The notes: a model not told the origin generated them from the sequence alone. 64,000 bases of DNA from Pseudomonas sp. CCI4.2 (GCF_034350045.1 NZ_CP133781.1:2758001-2822000); one strand, 5' to 3'; positions 8,875 through 19,249 are shown, numbered from the stretch's first letter. Numbers and translations: made by a program.

Positions 8875-10217
8875 TTCGATCGCTACGAGTGCGATTGATG
8901 CTGGCGGCAGCGATGCTGGCAGTGATCTTCATGCTCGCGACGTTACCGGCGCTGCAAGGCGCCTACAGCCTCGCGCTGGAAGGCGCCATCGAGCAGCGCT
9001 TGGCGTCTGATGTCACCACCTTGATCTCCGCCGCGAGGGTCGAAGACGGTCACTTGATGATGCCGTTGATGTTGCCGGGCGAGCAGTTCAACCTGCCGGA
9101 CAGCCGCCTGCTGGGCTACATCTACGACCGCAATGGTCAGTTGGTCTGGCGTTCTCGGGCCACCGAAGACGAAAACATCAACTACCACCCTCGGTATGAC
9201 GGCACGGGTAATGAGTTCGCCAAGATCAAAGAACCCAATGGCGAAGAGTTTTTCGTCTACGACGTTGAAATCAAACTGTTGGGCGGGCGCAATGCAGCGT
9301 TCAGCATCGTCGCACTACAACCGGTGCGCGAATACCAAGTGATCATTGCCGGGCTGCGGGAGAAGCTTTACCTGGGCTTCGGCGCGGCGTTGCTGGTTTT
9401 GCTGATCCTGCTCTGGGCCGGGTTGACCTGGGGCTTGCGTGCCTTGAAGGGTTTGAGTCAAGAGTTGGACCAAGTGGAGGCCGGCTCTCGCGAAAGCCTG
9501 AGCGAGGAGCACCCCCGCGAACTGCTGCGTCTGACCGGCTCACTGAACCGATTACTGCTCAGCGAACGCGAGCAACGCATCCGTTATCGCGACTCATTGG
9601 GTGATTTGGCCCACAGCCTGAAGACCCCGTTGGCGGTACTCCAAGGCGTCAGCGAAACCATCGCCAAACGCCCGGAAGACCTGGAGCAGGCGCGTATTCT
9701 GCAATCGCAGATCGAGCGCATGAGCCAGCAGATCGACTATCAATTGCAACGGGCCAGTTTGCGTAAAAGTGGTCTGGTCCGGCACCACGTCAGCTTAAGA
9801 CCGGTGGTGGAGAGCTTGTGTAATACCTTGGATAAGGTCTATCGCGACAAGCAGGTGAACGTCATTGTCGATCTACCAGATGATTATCTGGTGCCGATGG
9901 AGCAGGGCGCTTTGCTGGAAATGCTCGGTAATCTGCTGGAAAACGCTTATCGGCTGTGCCTCAGCCGGGTACGCATCAGCCTGCGTCCGTCGATGAGTGG
10001 CGATGAACTGTGCATCGAGGACGACGGCCCCGGTGTTCCCGAAAGCCAGCGGGCGCGCATTCTGCAACGCGGTGAACGCCTGGATCGGCAGAACCCAGGC
10101 CAAGGCATCGGTCTGGCCGTGGTCAAAGACATCATCGAGAGCTACAACGCACGCTTGACCCTCAGCGACTCATCTCTGGGCGGCGCGGCCTTTTATATTC
10201 ACTTTCTTGCCAAGTAA
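8871..10217 (+). CDS. phoQ: Sensor histidine kinase PhoQ
   Basis: Inner-membrane sensor of 448 residues. A membrane segment lies near 8-35, a periplasmic PhoQ-type sensor to about 165, and a second segment (YLGFGAALLVLLILLWAGL) after it. Cytoplasmic HAMP and kinase domains follow, with H248 in LAHSLKTPLAV, the N box NLLENAYRL, DDGPG and GQGIGLAVV. PhoQ proteins sense divalent cations and antimicrobial peptides and phosphorylate PhoP. The periplasmic part contains acidic stretches such as EDENIN and EPNGEE, compatible with cation sensing, but which residues bind cannot be judged here. The start overlaps phoP by 4 bp. Confidence 0.93.
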   Translation: MIRSLRVRLMLAAAMLAVIFMLATLPALQGAYSLALEGAIEQRLASDVTTLISAARVEDGHLMMPLMLPGEQFNLPDSRLLGYIYDRNGQLVWRSRATEDENINYHPRYDGTGNEFAKIKEPNGEEFFVYDVEIKLLGGRNAAFSIVALQPVREYQVIIAGLREKLYLGFGAALLVLLILLWAGLTWGLRALKGLSQELDQVEAGSRESLSEEHPRELLRLTGSLNRLLLSEREQRIRYRDSLGDLAHSLKTPLAVLQGVSETIAKRPEDLEQARILQSQIERMSQQIDYQLQRASLRKSGLVRHHVSLRPVVESLCNTLDKVYRDKQVNVIVDLPDDYLVPMEQGALLEMLGNLLENAYRLCLSRVRISLRPSMSGDELCIEDDGPGVPESQRARILQRGERLDRQNPGQGIGLAVVKDIIESYNARLTLSDSSLGGAAFYIHFLAK

Positions 10218-10290
10218 ATATTGTAGGCGATCAATGCGCAGCACCCGTAATGTGAACTGCGCCCCAAAAGTTCGACAGTGACTGACTAAG

Positions 10291-11289
10291 CTACGCCTCC
10301 TGCGTGCGGTATGCGCCTGGGGTCAGGCCGGTCCACTTTTTGAATGCGCGGTGAAAGGCAGAGGGCTCGGAAAAGCCAAGCTGTTCGGCGATCTGTTGCA
10401 ACGACAGCTCGGCGCGGCTCAGGTGATAAATCGCCATGTCGCGGCGCAGTTGGTCCTTCAAACCCTGAAAACTGGTGCCTTCTTCCCGCAAGTGCCGACG
10501 CAAGGTCTGTGGGCTGATGTGCAGGTGTTCAGCGACGTTCTCCAGGTCCGGCCAGCGGCTGCAATCACGGCTGAGCAGGTGCCGCAATTGGTTGCTCAAA
10601 CTATCGCCATCATCCGGGCGGGCCAGCAGGTCGGCGGGAGAGCGTTCGAGGAAGCGCTTAAGGGTGCGTTCGTCTTGCAGCAGCGGCAGGCTCAAGTACC
10701 TTGCATGAAACAGCAGGCTGGTGCTTTGGGCATCAAACACAATCGGGCAGGGAAACAACAGGTCGTATTCGCTGGCATGCTGCGGTTTCCCGTAGCGGAA
10801 TGTCGCCTGTTCCAGACGAATCCGCTGGCCGATCAGCCAACTGCCAAGTCGATGCCAGATCACCAGCAGACACTCGCTCAAAAAGTGCTCCGGGTCCCGG
10901 AGGGTTGAGTCATCCAGACTCAATCGTGCCCAGTCGCCCTCCCGGCGCAAACTCAAACGCGGGGCGTGCGGGAATAAGCTATAAAACAATAAGCCCCGTG
11001 CGAGTGATTTCTCCAGGCTGCGGCAGTGGATCAAGGCATGGCACATCATGGCGAACGTCCCACGTTTGCTCGGACCCTGACCGAATCCCATGTACTCATC
11101 ATCCATCGCCTGCCAAAGCAGCTGAATCAGGCGAGCAAACTGTTCGGGCGCGATGCGGGCACGGCGCTCGCCTAACCATTCAGGCTGGATACCGGATTGC
11201 AGCAGCAGCTGCGAACATTCCATACCTTGGCGTTGAGCACCACCGAGGGCCGCGCGGGCGAAATGACTGGCAATAGTGCGTTGGCGCAT
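10291..11289 (-). CDS. AraC-family transcriptional regulator with N-terminal arabinose-binding-like domain
   Basis: A 332-residue protein. Residues about 20-210 match the Arabinose_bd domain found in OruR/ArgR-type pseudomonad regulators. The last 100 residues hold the two helix-turn-helix units of AraC (VAEHLHISPQTLRRHL and IAEQLGFSEPSAFHRAFKKW). It is divergent from dctA, with 340 bp between the starts that contain two GGCGG-N4-CCGCC palindromes and the dctA sigma-54 promoter. Target and ligand are not evident; control of dctA is possible but the palindromes fit a DctD-type enhancer equally well. Confidence 0.88.
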   Translation of the reverse strand: MRQRTIASHFARAALGGAQRQGMECSQLLLQSGIQPEWLGERRARIAPEQFARLIQLLWQAMDDEYMGFGQGPSKRGTFAMMCHALIHCRSLEKSLARGLLFYSLFPHAPRLSLRREGDWARLSLDDSTLRDPEHFLSECLLVIWHRLGSWLIGQRIRLEQATFRYGKPQHASEYDLLFPCPIVFDAQSTSLLFHARYLSLPLLQDERTLKRFLERSPADLLARPDDGDSLSNQLRHLLSRDCSRWPDLENVAEHLHISPQTLRRHLREEGTSFQGLKDQLRRDMAIYHLSRAELSLQQIAEQLGFSEPSAFHRAFKKWTGLTPGAYRTQEA

Positions 11290-11344
11290 AGGTGGCTCAT
11301 CCGTGGACTGGCCAGATAGTAGTCATCGTTCTGACAGTGAACAA

Positions 11345-11399
11345 GGCGGATATCCGCCAATGCGAGTGCTATATTTGCTTCGTTCGGCGGAAAACCGCC
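11345..11399 (+). promoter_or_regulatory. Two GGCGG-N4-CCGCC palindromes, candidate enhancer sites for dctA
   Basis: GGCGGATATCCGCC at 11345-11358 and GGCGGAAAACCGCC at 11386-11399 are perfect inverted repeats 41 bp apart, close to four helical turns. They lie about 80-130 bp upstream of the -24/-12 promoter, the usual place for bacterial enhancer-binding proteins such as DctD. They could also serve the divergent AraC gene. Confidence 0.6.
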
Positions 11400-11475
11400 A
11401 CGTTTTCAGTTGATAACAGCGGCCAATGGCTAGGTTTTCCCCGAGTTCATTGGCGTGTAGGGCAGTTTCAAAAGA

Positions 11476-11490
11476 TGGCATACGCTTTGC
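11476..11490 (+). promoter_or_regulatory. Sigma-54 (-24/-12) promoter of dctA
   Basis: TGGCATACGCTTTGC fits the RpoN consensus TGGCAC-N5-TTGC with the exact GG to GC spacing. It points toward dctA, whose start is 140 bp downstream, giving a leader of about 125 nt. RpoN-dependent dctA driven by DctB/DctD is established in pseudomonads and rhizobia. Confidence 0.75.
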
Positions 11491-11544
11491 GATAGGGCGG
11501 AGAGGTTTGCGAACGGTCTGCCCCCGCAACTCGACAAAACAAAT

Positions 11545-11562
11545 CCCTCCAGTGCAGGAGGG
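11545..11562 (+). other. Short hairpin in the dctA leader
   Basis: CCCTCC-AGTGCA-GGAGGG can fold in the predicted dctA mRNA leader, just after the A-rich stretch ACAAAACAAA (11534-11543), which loosely resembles Crc/Hfq target motifs. No T-tract follows, so it is not a terminator. Function unproven. Confidence 0.3.
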
Positions 11563-11629
11563 TTAAGCGGTTTAAGTGTCGCGCGCATCAGATGGATGAT
11601 GCCCAGCGGTGCTCTTGAGGAACTTCGCA

Positions 11630-12979
11630 ATGACGACTCGTCAGCCCTTGTATAAATCCCTGTATTTTCAGGTAATCGTAGCCATTGTTATCGGTGTGCT
11701 GATCGGTCACTTCTACCCTCAGACCGGCGTTGCGCTCAAGCCGCTGGGTGACGGGTTCATCAAACTGATCAAAATGATCATCGCCCCAATCATCTTCTGT
11801 ACGGTCGTCAGCGGTATTGCCGGCATGCAGACCATGAAGTCGGTGGGCAAAACCGGCGGTTATGCGCTGCTTTACTTCGAAGTTGTCTCCACCATCGCCC
11901 TGCTGGTGGGCCTGGTAGTGGTCAACGTCGTGCAGCCGGGTGCTGGCATGCACATCGACCCTTCCAAGCTGGATGCTTCCAAAGTTGCGGCTTATGTCGC
12001 GGCCGGTGCGGATCAAAGCGTTATCAGCTTCATCCTGAACATCATTCCAAACACCATCTTCAGTGCGTTCGCCACCGGCGACATTCTGCAGGTCCTGATG
12101 TTCTCGGTTATCTTCGGCTTCGCCCTTCACCGCTTGGGTGCCTACGGCAAACCGCTGCTGGACTTCATTGATCGCTTCGCCCACGTGATGTTCAACATCA
12201 TCAACATGATCATGAAGCTCGCGCCACTGGGTGCCTTTGGTGCCATGGCCTTCACCATCGGTGCCTACGGTGTCGGTTCGTTGGTGCAGCTCGGTCAGTT
12301 GATGCTGTGCTTCTACATCACCTGCGTTCTGTTCGTACTGGTCGTGCTGGGCGCCATCGCTCGCGCACACGGCTTCAGCGTCATCAAAGTCATCCGTTAC
12401 ATCCGTGAAGAACTGCTGATCGTACTCGGCACCTCTTCGTCGGAATCCGCCTTGCCGCGCATGCTGGTGAAGATGGAGCGCCTGGGCGCCAAGAAGTCGG
12501 TCGTGGGCCTGGTCATTCCGACCGGTTACTCGTTCAACCTCGACGGCACCGCGATCTACCTGACCATGGCGGCCGTGTTCATCGCTCAGGCGACTGACAC
12601 CCACATGGACATCACCCACCAGATCACCTTGCTGGTGGTGTTGTTGCTGTCCTCCAAAGGCGCCGCCGGTGTAACCGGTAGTGGCTTCATCGTGTTGGCC
12701 GCAACGCTGTCCGCAGTGGGCACCTTGCCAGTTGCCGGTCTGGCGCTGATTCTCGGCATCGACCGTTTCATGTCGGAAGCCCGCGCGTTGACCAACCTGG
12801 TCGGTAACGCCGTAGCGACACTGGTCGTGGCCAAGTGGGTCGGTGAGCTGGACGAAACCCAGATGCACACTGAGCTGGCTTCCGGTGGTCGTCCGATCAC
12901 CAATACCGGGCCAGAAGACGATCTGGGTGTGACCGAAGGTAAGATCCCAACGCCTGCTGCATCGCGTGAAACTGTCTAA
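11630..12979 (+). CDS. dctA: C4-dicarboxylate:cation symporter DctA
   Basis: Inner-membrane importer of succinate, fumarate and malate, 449 residues. ATG 11630 ([10 protein letters not shown]) has TGAGG 9 bp upstream; an upstream in-frame GTG at 11609 is less likely. The family signatures are present: several hydrophobic helices, the serine-rich re-entrant loop [12 protein letters not shown], the [14 protein letters not shown] motif and the [13 protein letters not shown] loop. It is driven by an RpoN-type promoter and closed by a strong terminator. dctA lies next to phoPQ in P. putida as well. Confidence 0.96.
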   Translation: MTTRQPLYKSLYFQVIVAIVIGVLIGHFYPQTGVALKPLGDGFIKLIKMIIAPIIFCTVVSGIAGMQTMKSVGKTGGYALLYFEVVSTIALLVGLVVVNVVQPGAGMHIDPSKLDASKVAAYVAAGADQSVISFILNIIPNTIFSAFATGDILQVLMFSVIFGFALHRLGAYGKPLLDFIDRFAHVMFNIINMIMKLAPLGAFGAMAFTIGAYGVGSLVQLGQLMLCFYITCVLFVLVVLGAIARAHGFSVIKVIRYIREELLIVLGTSSSESALPRMLVKMERLGAKKSVVGLVIPTGYSFNLDGTAIYLTMAAVFIAQATDTHMDITHQITLLVVLLLSSKGAAGVTGSGFIVLAATLSAVGTLPVAGLALILGIDRFMSEARALTNLVGNAVATLVVAKWVGELDETQMHTELASGGRPITNTGPEDDLGVTEGKIPTPAASRETV

Positions 12980-13000
12980 CACTCAGTAGCAACGCAATAA

Positions 13001-13026
13001 AAACCCATCTTCGGATGGGTTTTTTT
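13001..13026 (+). terminator. Rho-independent terminator of dctA
   Basis: AAACCCATC-TTCG-GATGGGTTT is a perfect 9-bp stem with a stable UUCG loop, followed by a run of T. It lies 22 bp after the dctA stop. Confidence 0.93.
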
Positions 13027-13049
13027 ATGGGTAGAAATTAGATAAGGCT

Positions 13050-13544
13050 TTACTCAACGCGCATCTCGCCACTGAACACCAGCGTCTCTCGACAGCGCCG
13101 ACACAAATACCGCCGGCCTTGCCGAACCAGCGAATGACGTTGCGCGGAAAACGCAAAGTCGCTGTTGATGCACGGGCAGCGATAAATGTAGCGCGTTACG
13201 CTGCGACGCTTGATGGCGTAGGTGTGGCAGCGGTTAGGCGGCAACTCATACACGCCTCGCATAATCAGTTGCCACTCTTCGCCATGGGGCTGGATACGCT
13301 CGCCGAACAACTGATGGGCGATCAAGTGCGCCACTTCGTGGGCAACCGTTTGCTTGAGAAAATCGTCGCGGTTTTCTCGGTAAAGCTGGGGGTTGAAGCG
13401 CAGCAAATTCTCATGCAGATGGGCCACGCCGGCTTTTTGACCGCGCAGTTTGAGGCTGACCACCGGGCGTTTGAAGGTGCGCTTGAAAAAAGTTTCGGCT
13501 TGCTGATAACAGACTTCAACGCGGGATGTAATGTGCTCGGGCAT
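13050..13544 (-). CDS. sprT: SprT family zinc metalloprotease-like protein
   Basis: A 164-residue protein of the SprT/Spartan family. The zinc motif HEVAH (about residues 69-73) is followed by H87 in IQPHGEEW, the expected third ligand. The C-terminal third carries four cysteines (RCPCIN.. and ..YLCRRC), a small zinc ribbon. The bacterial role is poorly defined. It lies convergent with dctA behind the dctA terminator. Transcription comes from the short gap before the Yip1-family gene. Confidence 0.9.
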   Translation of the reverse strand: MPEHITSRVEVCYQQAETFFKRTFKRPVVSLKLRGQKAGVAHLHENLLRFNPQLYRENRDDFLKQTVAHEVAHLIAHQLFGERIQPHGEEWQLIMRGVYELPPNRCHTYAIKRRSVTRYIYRCPCINSDFAFSAQRHSLVRQGRRYLCRRCRETLVFSGEMRVE

Positions 13545-13623
13545 TCTTAAGGGCTCTCCAGAGGTGGCAAGTATGCCGCAAAGCCCCGGCTGGCCGAAAA
13601 CTGAAGCCGCCCAATGGTCATCA

Positions 13624-13655
13624 AAAACAACTGAGCCGCCTAAAAGGGCGGCTCA
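13624..13655 (-). terminator. Terminator after the Yip1-family gene
   Basis: TGAGCCGCC and GGCGGCTCA form a perfect 9-bp stem with a 6-nt loop. Read on the minus strand it is followed by GTTGTTTTTG, giving the U-run. It serves the gene ending at 13687. Confidence 0.85.
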
Positions 13656-13686
13656 TCATCTCGTGTTATGCAGGCTTGCAATGTCA

Positions 13687-14289
13687 TCAGTTGGTGTATT
13701 CGGGCCCTACCCCGATACCCCACAACACGACGGTGAACGCCATGATCGCGACCAGTACCACCAAACCAACGGCCAGTACCGAGGTAGAGAACATAAAACC
13801 TTCATCCGAGTGGATGTTCATGAATGTCGGCAAACCGACGTACAGCAGATAGACCGTGTAGCAGATTGCTGCTACACCGATGACCATTCCCAGCCACATG
13901 TGCGGATAAATTGCCGCTAATCCGCCGATAAACAGTGGTGACGCGGTGTACGTCGCAAAGGCGACGCAGCGCGCGGGGCTCGGGTTGGCGTCATAGGTAC
14001 GTGCCATCCAGTGTATGAAACCACCCATCACCGCCACGCCCAAGAGCATCGCGATGTAGGACATTACCGTCATCCACAGTGCGCTTTCATGGGTCAGCAT
14101 CACCGGCGCTCGACTGCCAATGACCCAACCTACCTGAGTAGTGCCTATATAAGCGGCTACAGCGGGAATCGCCGCAAGTATTAAAGTGTGAGTCAGGTAC
14201 ATGTGGCTGATGGTTTCTTCCTTATCGCCACGTATGTGTTGCCACTCGCGATCGGGATGGGTAAACAATCCCAAAACGTGATTTATCAT
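13687..14289 (-). CDS. Yip1-family integral membrane protein
   Basis: A 200-residue protein starting MINHVLGLFTHPDREW, the usual opening of bacterial Yip1-domain proteins. ATG 14289 has GGAGTG about 6 bp upstream; the longer open frame to 14427 adds 46 residues without membrane character or a ribosome site. Five or so hydrophobic segments follow. The family has no established function in bacteria. It stands alone between two terminator-bounded units. Confidence 0.85.
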   Translation of the reverse strand: MINHVLGLFTHPDREWQHIRGDKEETISHMYLTHTLILAAIPAVAAYIGTTQVGWVIGSRAPVMLTHESALWMTVMSYIAMLLGVAVMGGFIHWMARTYDANPSPARCVAFATYTASPLFIGGLAAIYPHMWLGMVIGVAAICYTVYLLYVGLPTFMNIHSDEGFMFSTSVLAVGLVVLVAIMAFTVVLWGIGVGPEYTN

Positions 14290-14636
14290 GCCGTCACTCC
14301 TTTTATTATTGACCGTCGCCCCCCAGCGGAGCGCCTGTCGGGCCAAGCGCTCGGCAGGTGTAAGGCCACAGCCTTGACGCAGCAACGGATGCGACCTTAT
14401 GTCGCAGTATAGGGACGCTAGTTGCATTGCTTTAGAGCAATTCGCGCTCTAAGCAGTGCTGTTAATCGCGACGCGCTATTAAGTTTGTGCGCCAAATTAG
14501 ATGCGGTGCTAACGATGTTGCGCGACGTTACGGGTGGAAGCGAAGTGTCGGATAAAACAAATCCGGCATGCATCCGCTTGGGGTGTCGCGTAAAATGCCG
14601 GCCTTTTCCGAGTAACCAGTAGCGGATATCAGCACC
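14290..14636. other. Intergenic region between the Yip1-family gene and ttcA
   Basis: 347 bp holding the divergent upstream sequences of both genes. Short open frames in it have no ribosome site and no recognisable product. I find no clear hairpin, repeat or operator. Confidence 0.5.
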
Positions 14637-15461
14637 ATGGGCATCCTTTCAGTTCACCAGAATAAAGTGCAGAAGCGCCTGCGCCGCCTCGCTGGCGAAG
14701 CCGTGGCTGATTTCAAGATGATTGAACCGGGCGACAAGGTGATGGTGTGCCTGTCGGGCGGTAAAGACAGTTACACCCTGCTCGACGTGCTGATGCATTT
14801 TCAAAAAGTCGCTCCGGTGCGCTTCGATATCGTCGCGGTGAACATGGATCAAAAGCAGCCGGGCTTCCCCGAGCACGTGCTGCCTGCTTATTTTGAGGCC
14901 TTGGGCGTCGAGTACCACATCATCGAGAAAGACACCTATTCGGTGGTCAAGGAACTGATCCCGGAAGGTAAGACCACGTGTTCGCTGTGCTCACGCTTGC
15001 GCCGTGGGACGCTGTACACCTATGCCGATGAAATCGGCGCGACCAAGATGGCGCTGGGGCATCATCGCGATGACATCATTGAAACGTTCTTCCTGAACCT
15101 GTTCTTCAACGGTACGCTCAAGGCCATGCCGCCCAAGCTGCGGGCCGATGACGGGCGTAACGTGGTGATTCGGCCGTTGGCGTACTGCGCTGAAAAAGAT
15201 ATTCAGGCATTTGCCGACTTCAAGGGTTTCCCGATCATCCCCTGTAACTTGTGTGGCTCCCAGGAGAACCTTCAGCGCCAAGTGGTCAAGGACATGCTGG
15301 CGGACTGGGAAAGCAAAACCCCGGGCCGTACTGAAAGTATCTTTAGTGCGCTACAAAACGTCCAGCCGTCGCAACTGGCGGACCGTAACCTGTTCGACTT
15401 CACCCAACTGCGTATCGATGAAACCGCAGCTTCGCGCTTCGTCAACGTTACGAACCTTTAG
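14637..15461 (+). CDS. ttcA: tRNA 2-thiocytidine(32) synthetase TtcA
   Basis: ATP-dependent enzyme that thiolates cytidine 32 in a subset of tRNAs, using a [4Fe-4S] cluster. The PP-loop SGGKDS is at residues 40-45. Two CxxC motifs, C115/C118 (CSLC) and C203/C206 (CNLC), supply the cluster-binding cysteines. Length 274 is normal. The DNA glycosylase gene begins 8 bp after the stop with its ribosome site overlapping the ttcA stop, so the two are cotranscribed. Confidence 0.96.
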   Translation: MGILSVHQNKVQKRLRRLAGEAVADFKMIEPGDKVMVCLSGGKDSYTLLDVLMHFQKVAPVRFDIVAVNMDQKQPGFPEHVLPAYFEALGVEYHIIEKDTYSVVKELIPEGKTTCSLCSRLRRGTLYTYADEIGATKMALGHHRDDIIETFFLNLFFNGTLKAMPPKLRADDGRNVVIRPLAYCAEKDIQAFADFKGFPIIPCNLCGSQENLQRQVVKDMLADWESKTPGRTESIFSALQNVQPSQLADRNLFDFTQLRIDETAASRFVNVTNL

Positions 15462-15468
15462 GAACGGC

Positions 15469-16140
15469 ATGCGCGACTACAAATGGCTTCTCGAATATAA
15501 CCTGAACCGCTTTGGCTCGACCGCCGCCCTCGAAGCCCATTTACCCGACCCGAGATCCGCCGCGCAATTGCGCAAAATCGGCAATGACCGTTACCTGTCG
15601 GCGTTGGCACAGAGGGTGTTCCGTGCAGGGCTCAAGCACAGCCTGGTCGATGCCAAATGGCCGACGTTCGAGGAGGTATTTTTTCGTTTTGATCCGGAAA
15701 AAGTAGTGTTGATGGGCGCTGAGCACCTTGAGCGATTAATGCAAGACGCGCGGATCATTCGGCACCTGGGCAAATTGAAGAGCGTGCCGCGTAATGCTCA
15801 GATGATTCTGGACATCAGCAAAGAACATGGCAGCTTCGGTAATTTCATCGCCGATTGGCCGGTGACCGATATCGTGGGCTTGTGGAAGTACCTGTCCAAA
15901 CACGGTTACCAACTGGGCGGCATGTCGGCGCCGAGTTTCTTGCGGATGGTGGGCAAAGACACCTTCATCCCGACCTACGACATGGTGGCGGGACTCAACG
16001 CTCAGGGCATCATCGACCGCGTGCCCACCAGTCTCAAAGACTTGGCTGCGGTGCAGGGCGCCTTTAACCAGTGGCACGCCGAGAGCGGGCGGCCGATGTG
16101 TCAGCTGTCGATGATGCTGGCGTATACGGTGAATCATTGA
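15469..16140 (+). CDS. DNA-3-methyladenine glycosylase I family protein
   Basis: Base-excision repair enzyme of the Tag/adenine-glyco family, 223 residues, opening MRDYKWLLEYNL. It matches the pseudomonad branch of this family, which is more divergent than E. coli Tag. An alpha-helical fold with WPTFEEVFFRFDPEKV and GKLKSVPRNAQMI fits the family pattern (normally an F..FD..K..L segment and a helix-hairpin region). ATG 15469 is preceded by AGGAAC overlapping the ttcA stop. The actual substrate range is unknown. Confidence 0.82.
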   Translation: MRDYKWLLEYNLNRFGSTAALEAHLPDPRSAAQLRKIGNDRYLSALAQRVFRAGLKHSLVDAKWPTFEEVFFRFDPEKVVLMGAEHLERLMQDARIIRHLGKLKSVPRNAQMILDISKEHGSFGNFIADWPVTDIVGLWKYLSKHGYQLGGMSAPSFLRMVGKDTFIPTYDMVAGLNAQGIIDRVPTSLKDLAAVQGAFNQWHAESGRPMCQLSMMLAYTVNH

Positions 16141-16170
16141 TGGGCTGAGGATTGAAGATGTTTTGATTTC

Positions 16171-16236
16171 TGTGGGAGCGAATTTATTCGCGAAAGCGTC
16201 GGTACATTCGGCACCGTCTTCGCGAATGAATTTGCC
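16171..16236. repeat. REP element pair
   Basis: TGTGGGAGCGAATTTATTCG followed by CGAAAGCG, and an imperfect inverted copy (CTTCGCGAATGAATTTG) 30 bp on. GTGG-headed REP type, in the gap between convergent genes. Confidence 0.8.
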
Positions 16237-16266
16237 TCAGCAGAGAGAGAGATTTGCCAGCTGCCT

Positions 16267-17631
<1,365 letters not shown>

Positions 17632-17757
17632 TTGCGGGTCGCATCTTGCGTAAGGTGGCGGCTATTCTACATCCGTGACGACCGCTGCTGAACCTTGAGG
17701 TGACCGGGGCGGTTATTGGTCGCAGTTAACCTGAATATTTTGGTGAAGGAGGGTCAC

Positions 17758-18225
17758 ATGGTAAGGCGATGGGTAGCAGCAGTGACGCTTCTCGGCAGTG
17801 TGTTGCTCAGCGGTTGTGGCGTGGACCTGGGGCCTGATCAGAACGGGCACAAGGTCGCCAGCGAGCAGGTCGACAAGCATTGGCTGGTTATCAACTATTG
17901 GGCAGAGTGGTGCGGTCCGTGTCGCACCGAGATCCCCGAGCTGAATGCATTGGCGAAACAGCTTAAAGACCAAAAAGTGAGCGTCTTCGGGGTTAATTTT
18001 GACGGCTTGCAAGGCGATGACTTGAAGTCAGCCAGCGCCGCGCTGGGCATTGGCTTTACCGTATTGGCCCAAGATCCGGCCGATCATTACGATTTGCCCC
18101 ACAGCGAAGCGTTGCCGGTCACTTACATCATCGACGACAAGGGCAAGGTGCGCGAAACGTTACTGGGTGAGCAGACGGCAGCGGGTGTCAGCCAGCGGTT
18201 GGCGGCGTTGCGCGGAGAGGGGTGA
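17758..18225 (+). CDS. TlpA-like thioredoxin-fold lipoprotein
   Basis: Predicted membrane-anchored thiol-disulfide protein of 155 residues. A signal with lipobox LLSGC places the lipid on C20. The redox motif WCGPC has C52 and C55; the fold continues to a cis-proline (EALPVTYIID). ATG 17758 has a strong AAGGAGGG site 4 bp upstream. It is divergent from arsC. Proteins of this type usually keep periplasmic cysteines reduced; the partner is unknown. Confidence 0.9.
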   Translation: MVRRWVAAVTLLGSVLLSGCGVDLGPDQNGHKVASEQVDKHWLVINYWAEWCGPCRTEIPELNALAKQLKDQKVSVFGVNFDGLQGDDLKSASAALGIGFTVLAQDPADHYDLPHSEALPVTYIIDDKGKVRETLLGEQTAAGVSQRLAALRGEG

Positions 18226-18249
18226 GTGTTTGGCAGGTAAACCGCGAGA

Positions 18250-18357
18250 TGGCCTTCGCGAACAAGTTCGCTCCCACAGAAGTATCGACATTCAGTGAGA
18301 GCCTATTTCCTGTCAGCAATTTCAGGCTGGTGGGAGCGAACGTGTTCGCGAAGGCGA
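18250..18357. repeat. Two REP elements in opposite orientation
   Basis: CCTTCGCGAACAAGTTCGCT (running to CCCACAG) and, 50 bp on, the inverted partner GGTGGGAGCGAACGTGTTCG running to CGAAGGC. They fill the gap between the TlpA-like gene and the convergent META gene. Confidence 0.85.
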
Positions 18358-18376
18358 CAGGTCAAACGCCACTGGA

Positions 18377-18781
18377 TCAGCTGTCTTCTAACCAAAACCG
18401 CAGCGGTTTGCCTTCTTCTGGCCATAGGCGCAGTTGTTCGATGGGGGAGATATCCCAGCGTTGGACTTTGGTCAGGGCGTCGAGGAAGCGTTGTTCCTGT
18501 TCCATCAATGCCGGCGAGCAGACCCGGCGGGTGCTGCCGACCATGCCAAAGTGAAATCTCTCGCCGTCTTGCGCATACGGCGCAAACCAATGGTTGCAGC
18601 CGGCGTTGCCATAGGCGCGGCCGTCTTTGCCTAAGGTCATGGTCAGGTGGCTACGGTCTACCAGGGGGCGTTCGCCAATCCATTCCAGCAAATAGCTGTG
18701 ATCGTGCTGCACCCCCGGTGGCTCGGCGGCGCAGCCCAACAGGGTGCTGCCCAGCAGACCCAGCAGGACAGCACGCCTCAT
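18377..18781 (-). CDS. META-domain lipoprotein (HslJ-like)
   Basis: A 134-residue protein starting MRRAVLLGLLGSTLLGC, with the lipobox cysteine at 17. The META domain follows, with family features LEWIGERPLVDRSHLTMTL, GNAGCNHWFAPY and a conserved Cys near CSPALMEQEQRFLDAL. The start overlaps the stop of the upstream gene by 4 bp (ATGA). META proteins include HslJ, linked to novobiocin and heat-shock phenotypes; the molecular function is not known. Confidence 0.85.
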   Translation of the reverse strand: MRRAVLLGLLGSTLLGCAAEPPGVQHDHSYLLEWIGERPLVDRSHLTMTLGKDGRAYGNAGCNHWFAPYAQDGERFHFGMVGSTRRVCSPALMEQEQRFLDALTKVQRWDISPIEQLRLWPEEGKPLRFWLEDS

Positions 18782-19215
18782 GCTGCTTGCTCTTGGCATT
18801 TGCGGCAAAAGTGCCTGTCGCCCTCAGTTTTCCACCCCAGCTCGGCAACGCGAGCGGCGGCTGCCGGCTTTTGCGCCTTGGTACCGAGCTTGGCGTCGAC
18901 GGCAAATTCGAACTTCAACTCGACCTGGCATCCGTTGCAGTTGATCTGCCACTGGTGAATCGCCAGTTCTGCGAATGCCGGGCCTTGGGCCACCGCGACC
19001 CATTGGCCACGAGGGTTGATCAAGTGACGAACCTTTTCGACGGTCAGGCGCATGGACAAGTCCTTGCTGCCTTTGAGTGTGACCAAAAGCACATCATCGG
19101 CGTGAATCGAGCCGCCGTTGCCGGTGACTTGATAGCGTCCAGGCGCCAGCGCGCGGACTTCGGTCAAGGTGTGTTGTGGGTTAAGCAGGCTGTAGCGGAA
19201 ATCGTGTTCGACCAT
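18778..19215 (-). CDS. Conserved hypothetical protein with C-terminal cysteine pairs
   Basis: A 145-residue protein that I do not recognise as a named family. The second half carries CNGC (about 93-96, within NCNGCQVEL) and a C-terminal CRKC (HFCRKCQEQ), a possible zinc or redox site. There is no signal peptide or membrane segment. It is coupled to the META lipoprotein gene by an ATGA overlap, so the two are probably cotranscribed. Confidence 0.75.
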   Translation of the reverse strand: MVEHDFRYSLLNPQHTLTEVRALAPGRYQVTGNGGSIHADDVLLVTLKGSKDLSMRLTVEKVRHLINPRGQWVAVAQGPAFAELAIHQWQINCNGCQVELKFEFAVDAKLGTKAQKPAAAARVAELGWKTEGDRHFCRKCQEQAA

Positions 19216-19249
19216 GGGTCCTCCAAATCTGCGCGCATCCTACCAGTTT

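Noticed and set aside
11588..12982. A 464-codon minus-strand frame over dctA
   Set aside because: Antisense of dctA with a composition rich in H, Q, D and G and no motif; dctA itself has promoter, ribosome site, terminator and family motifs.
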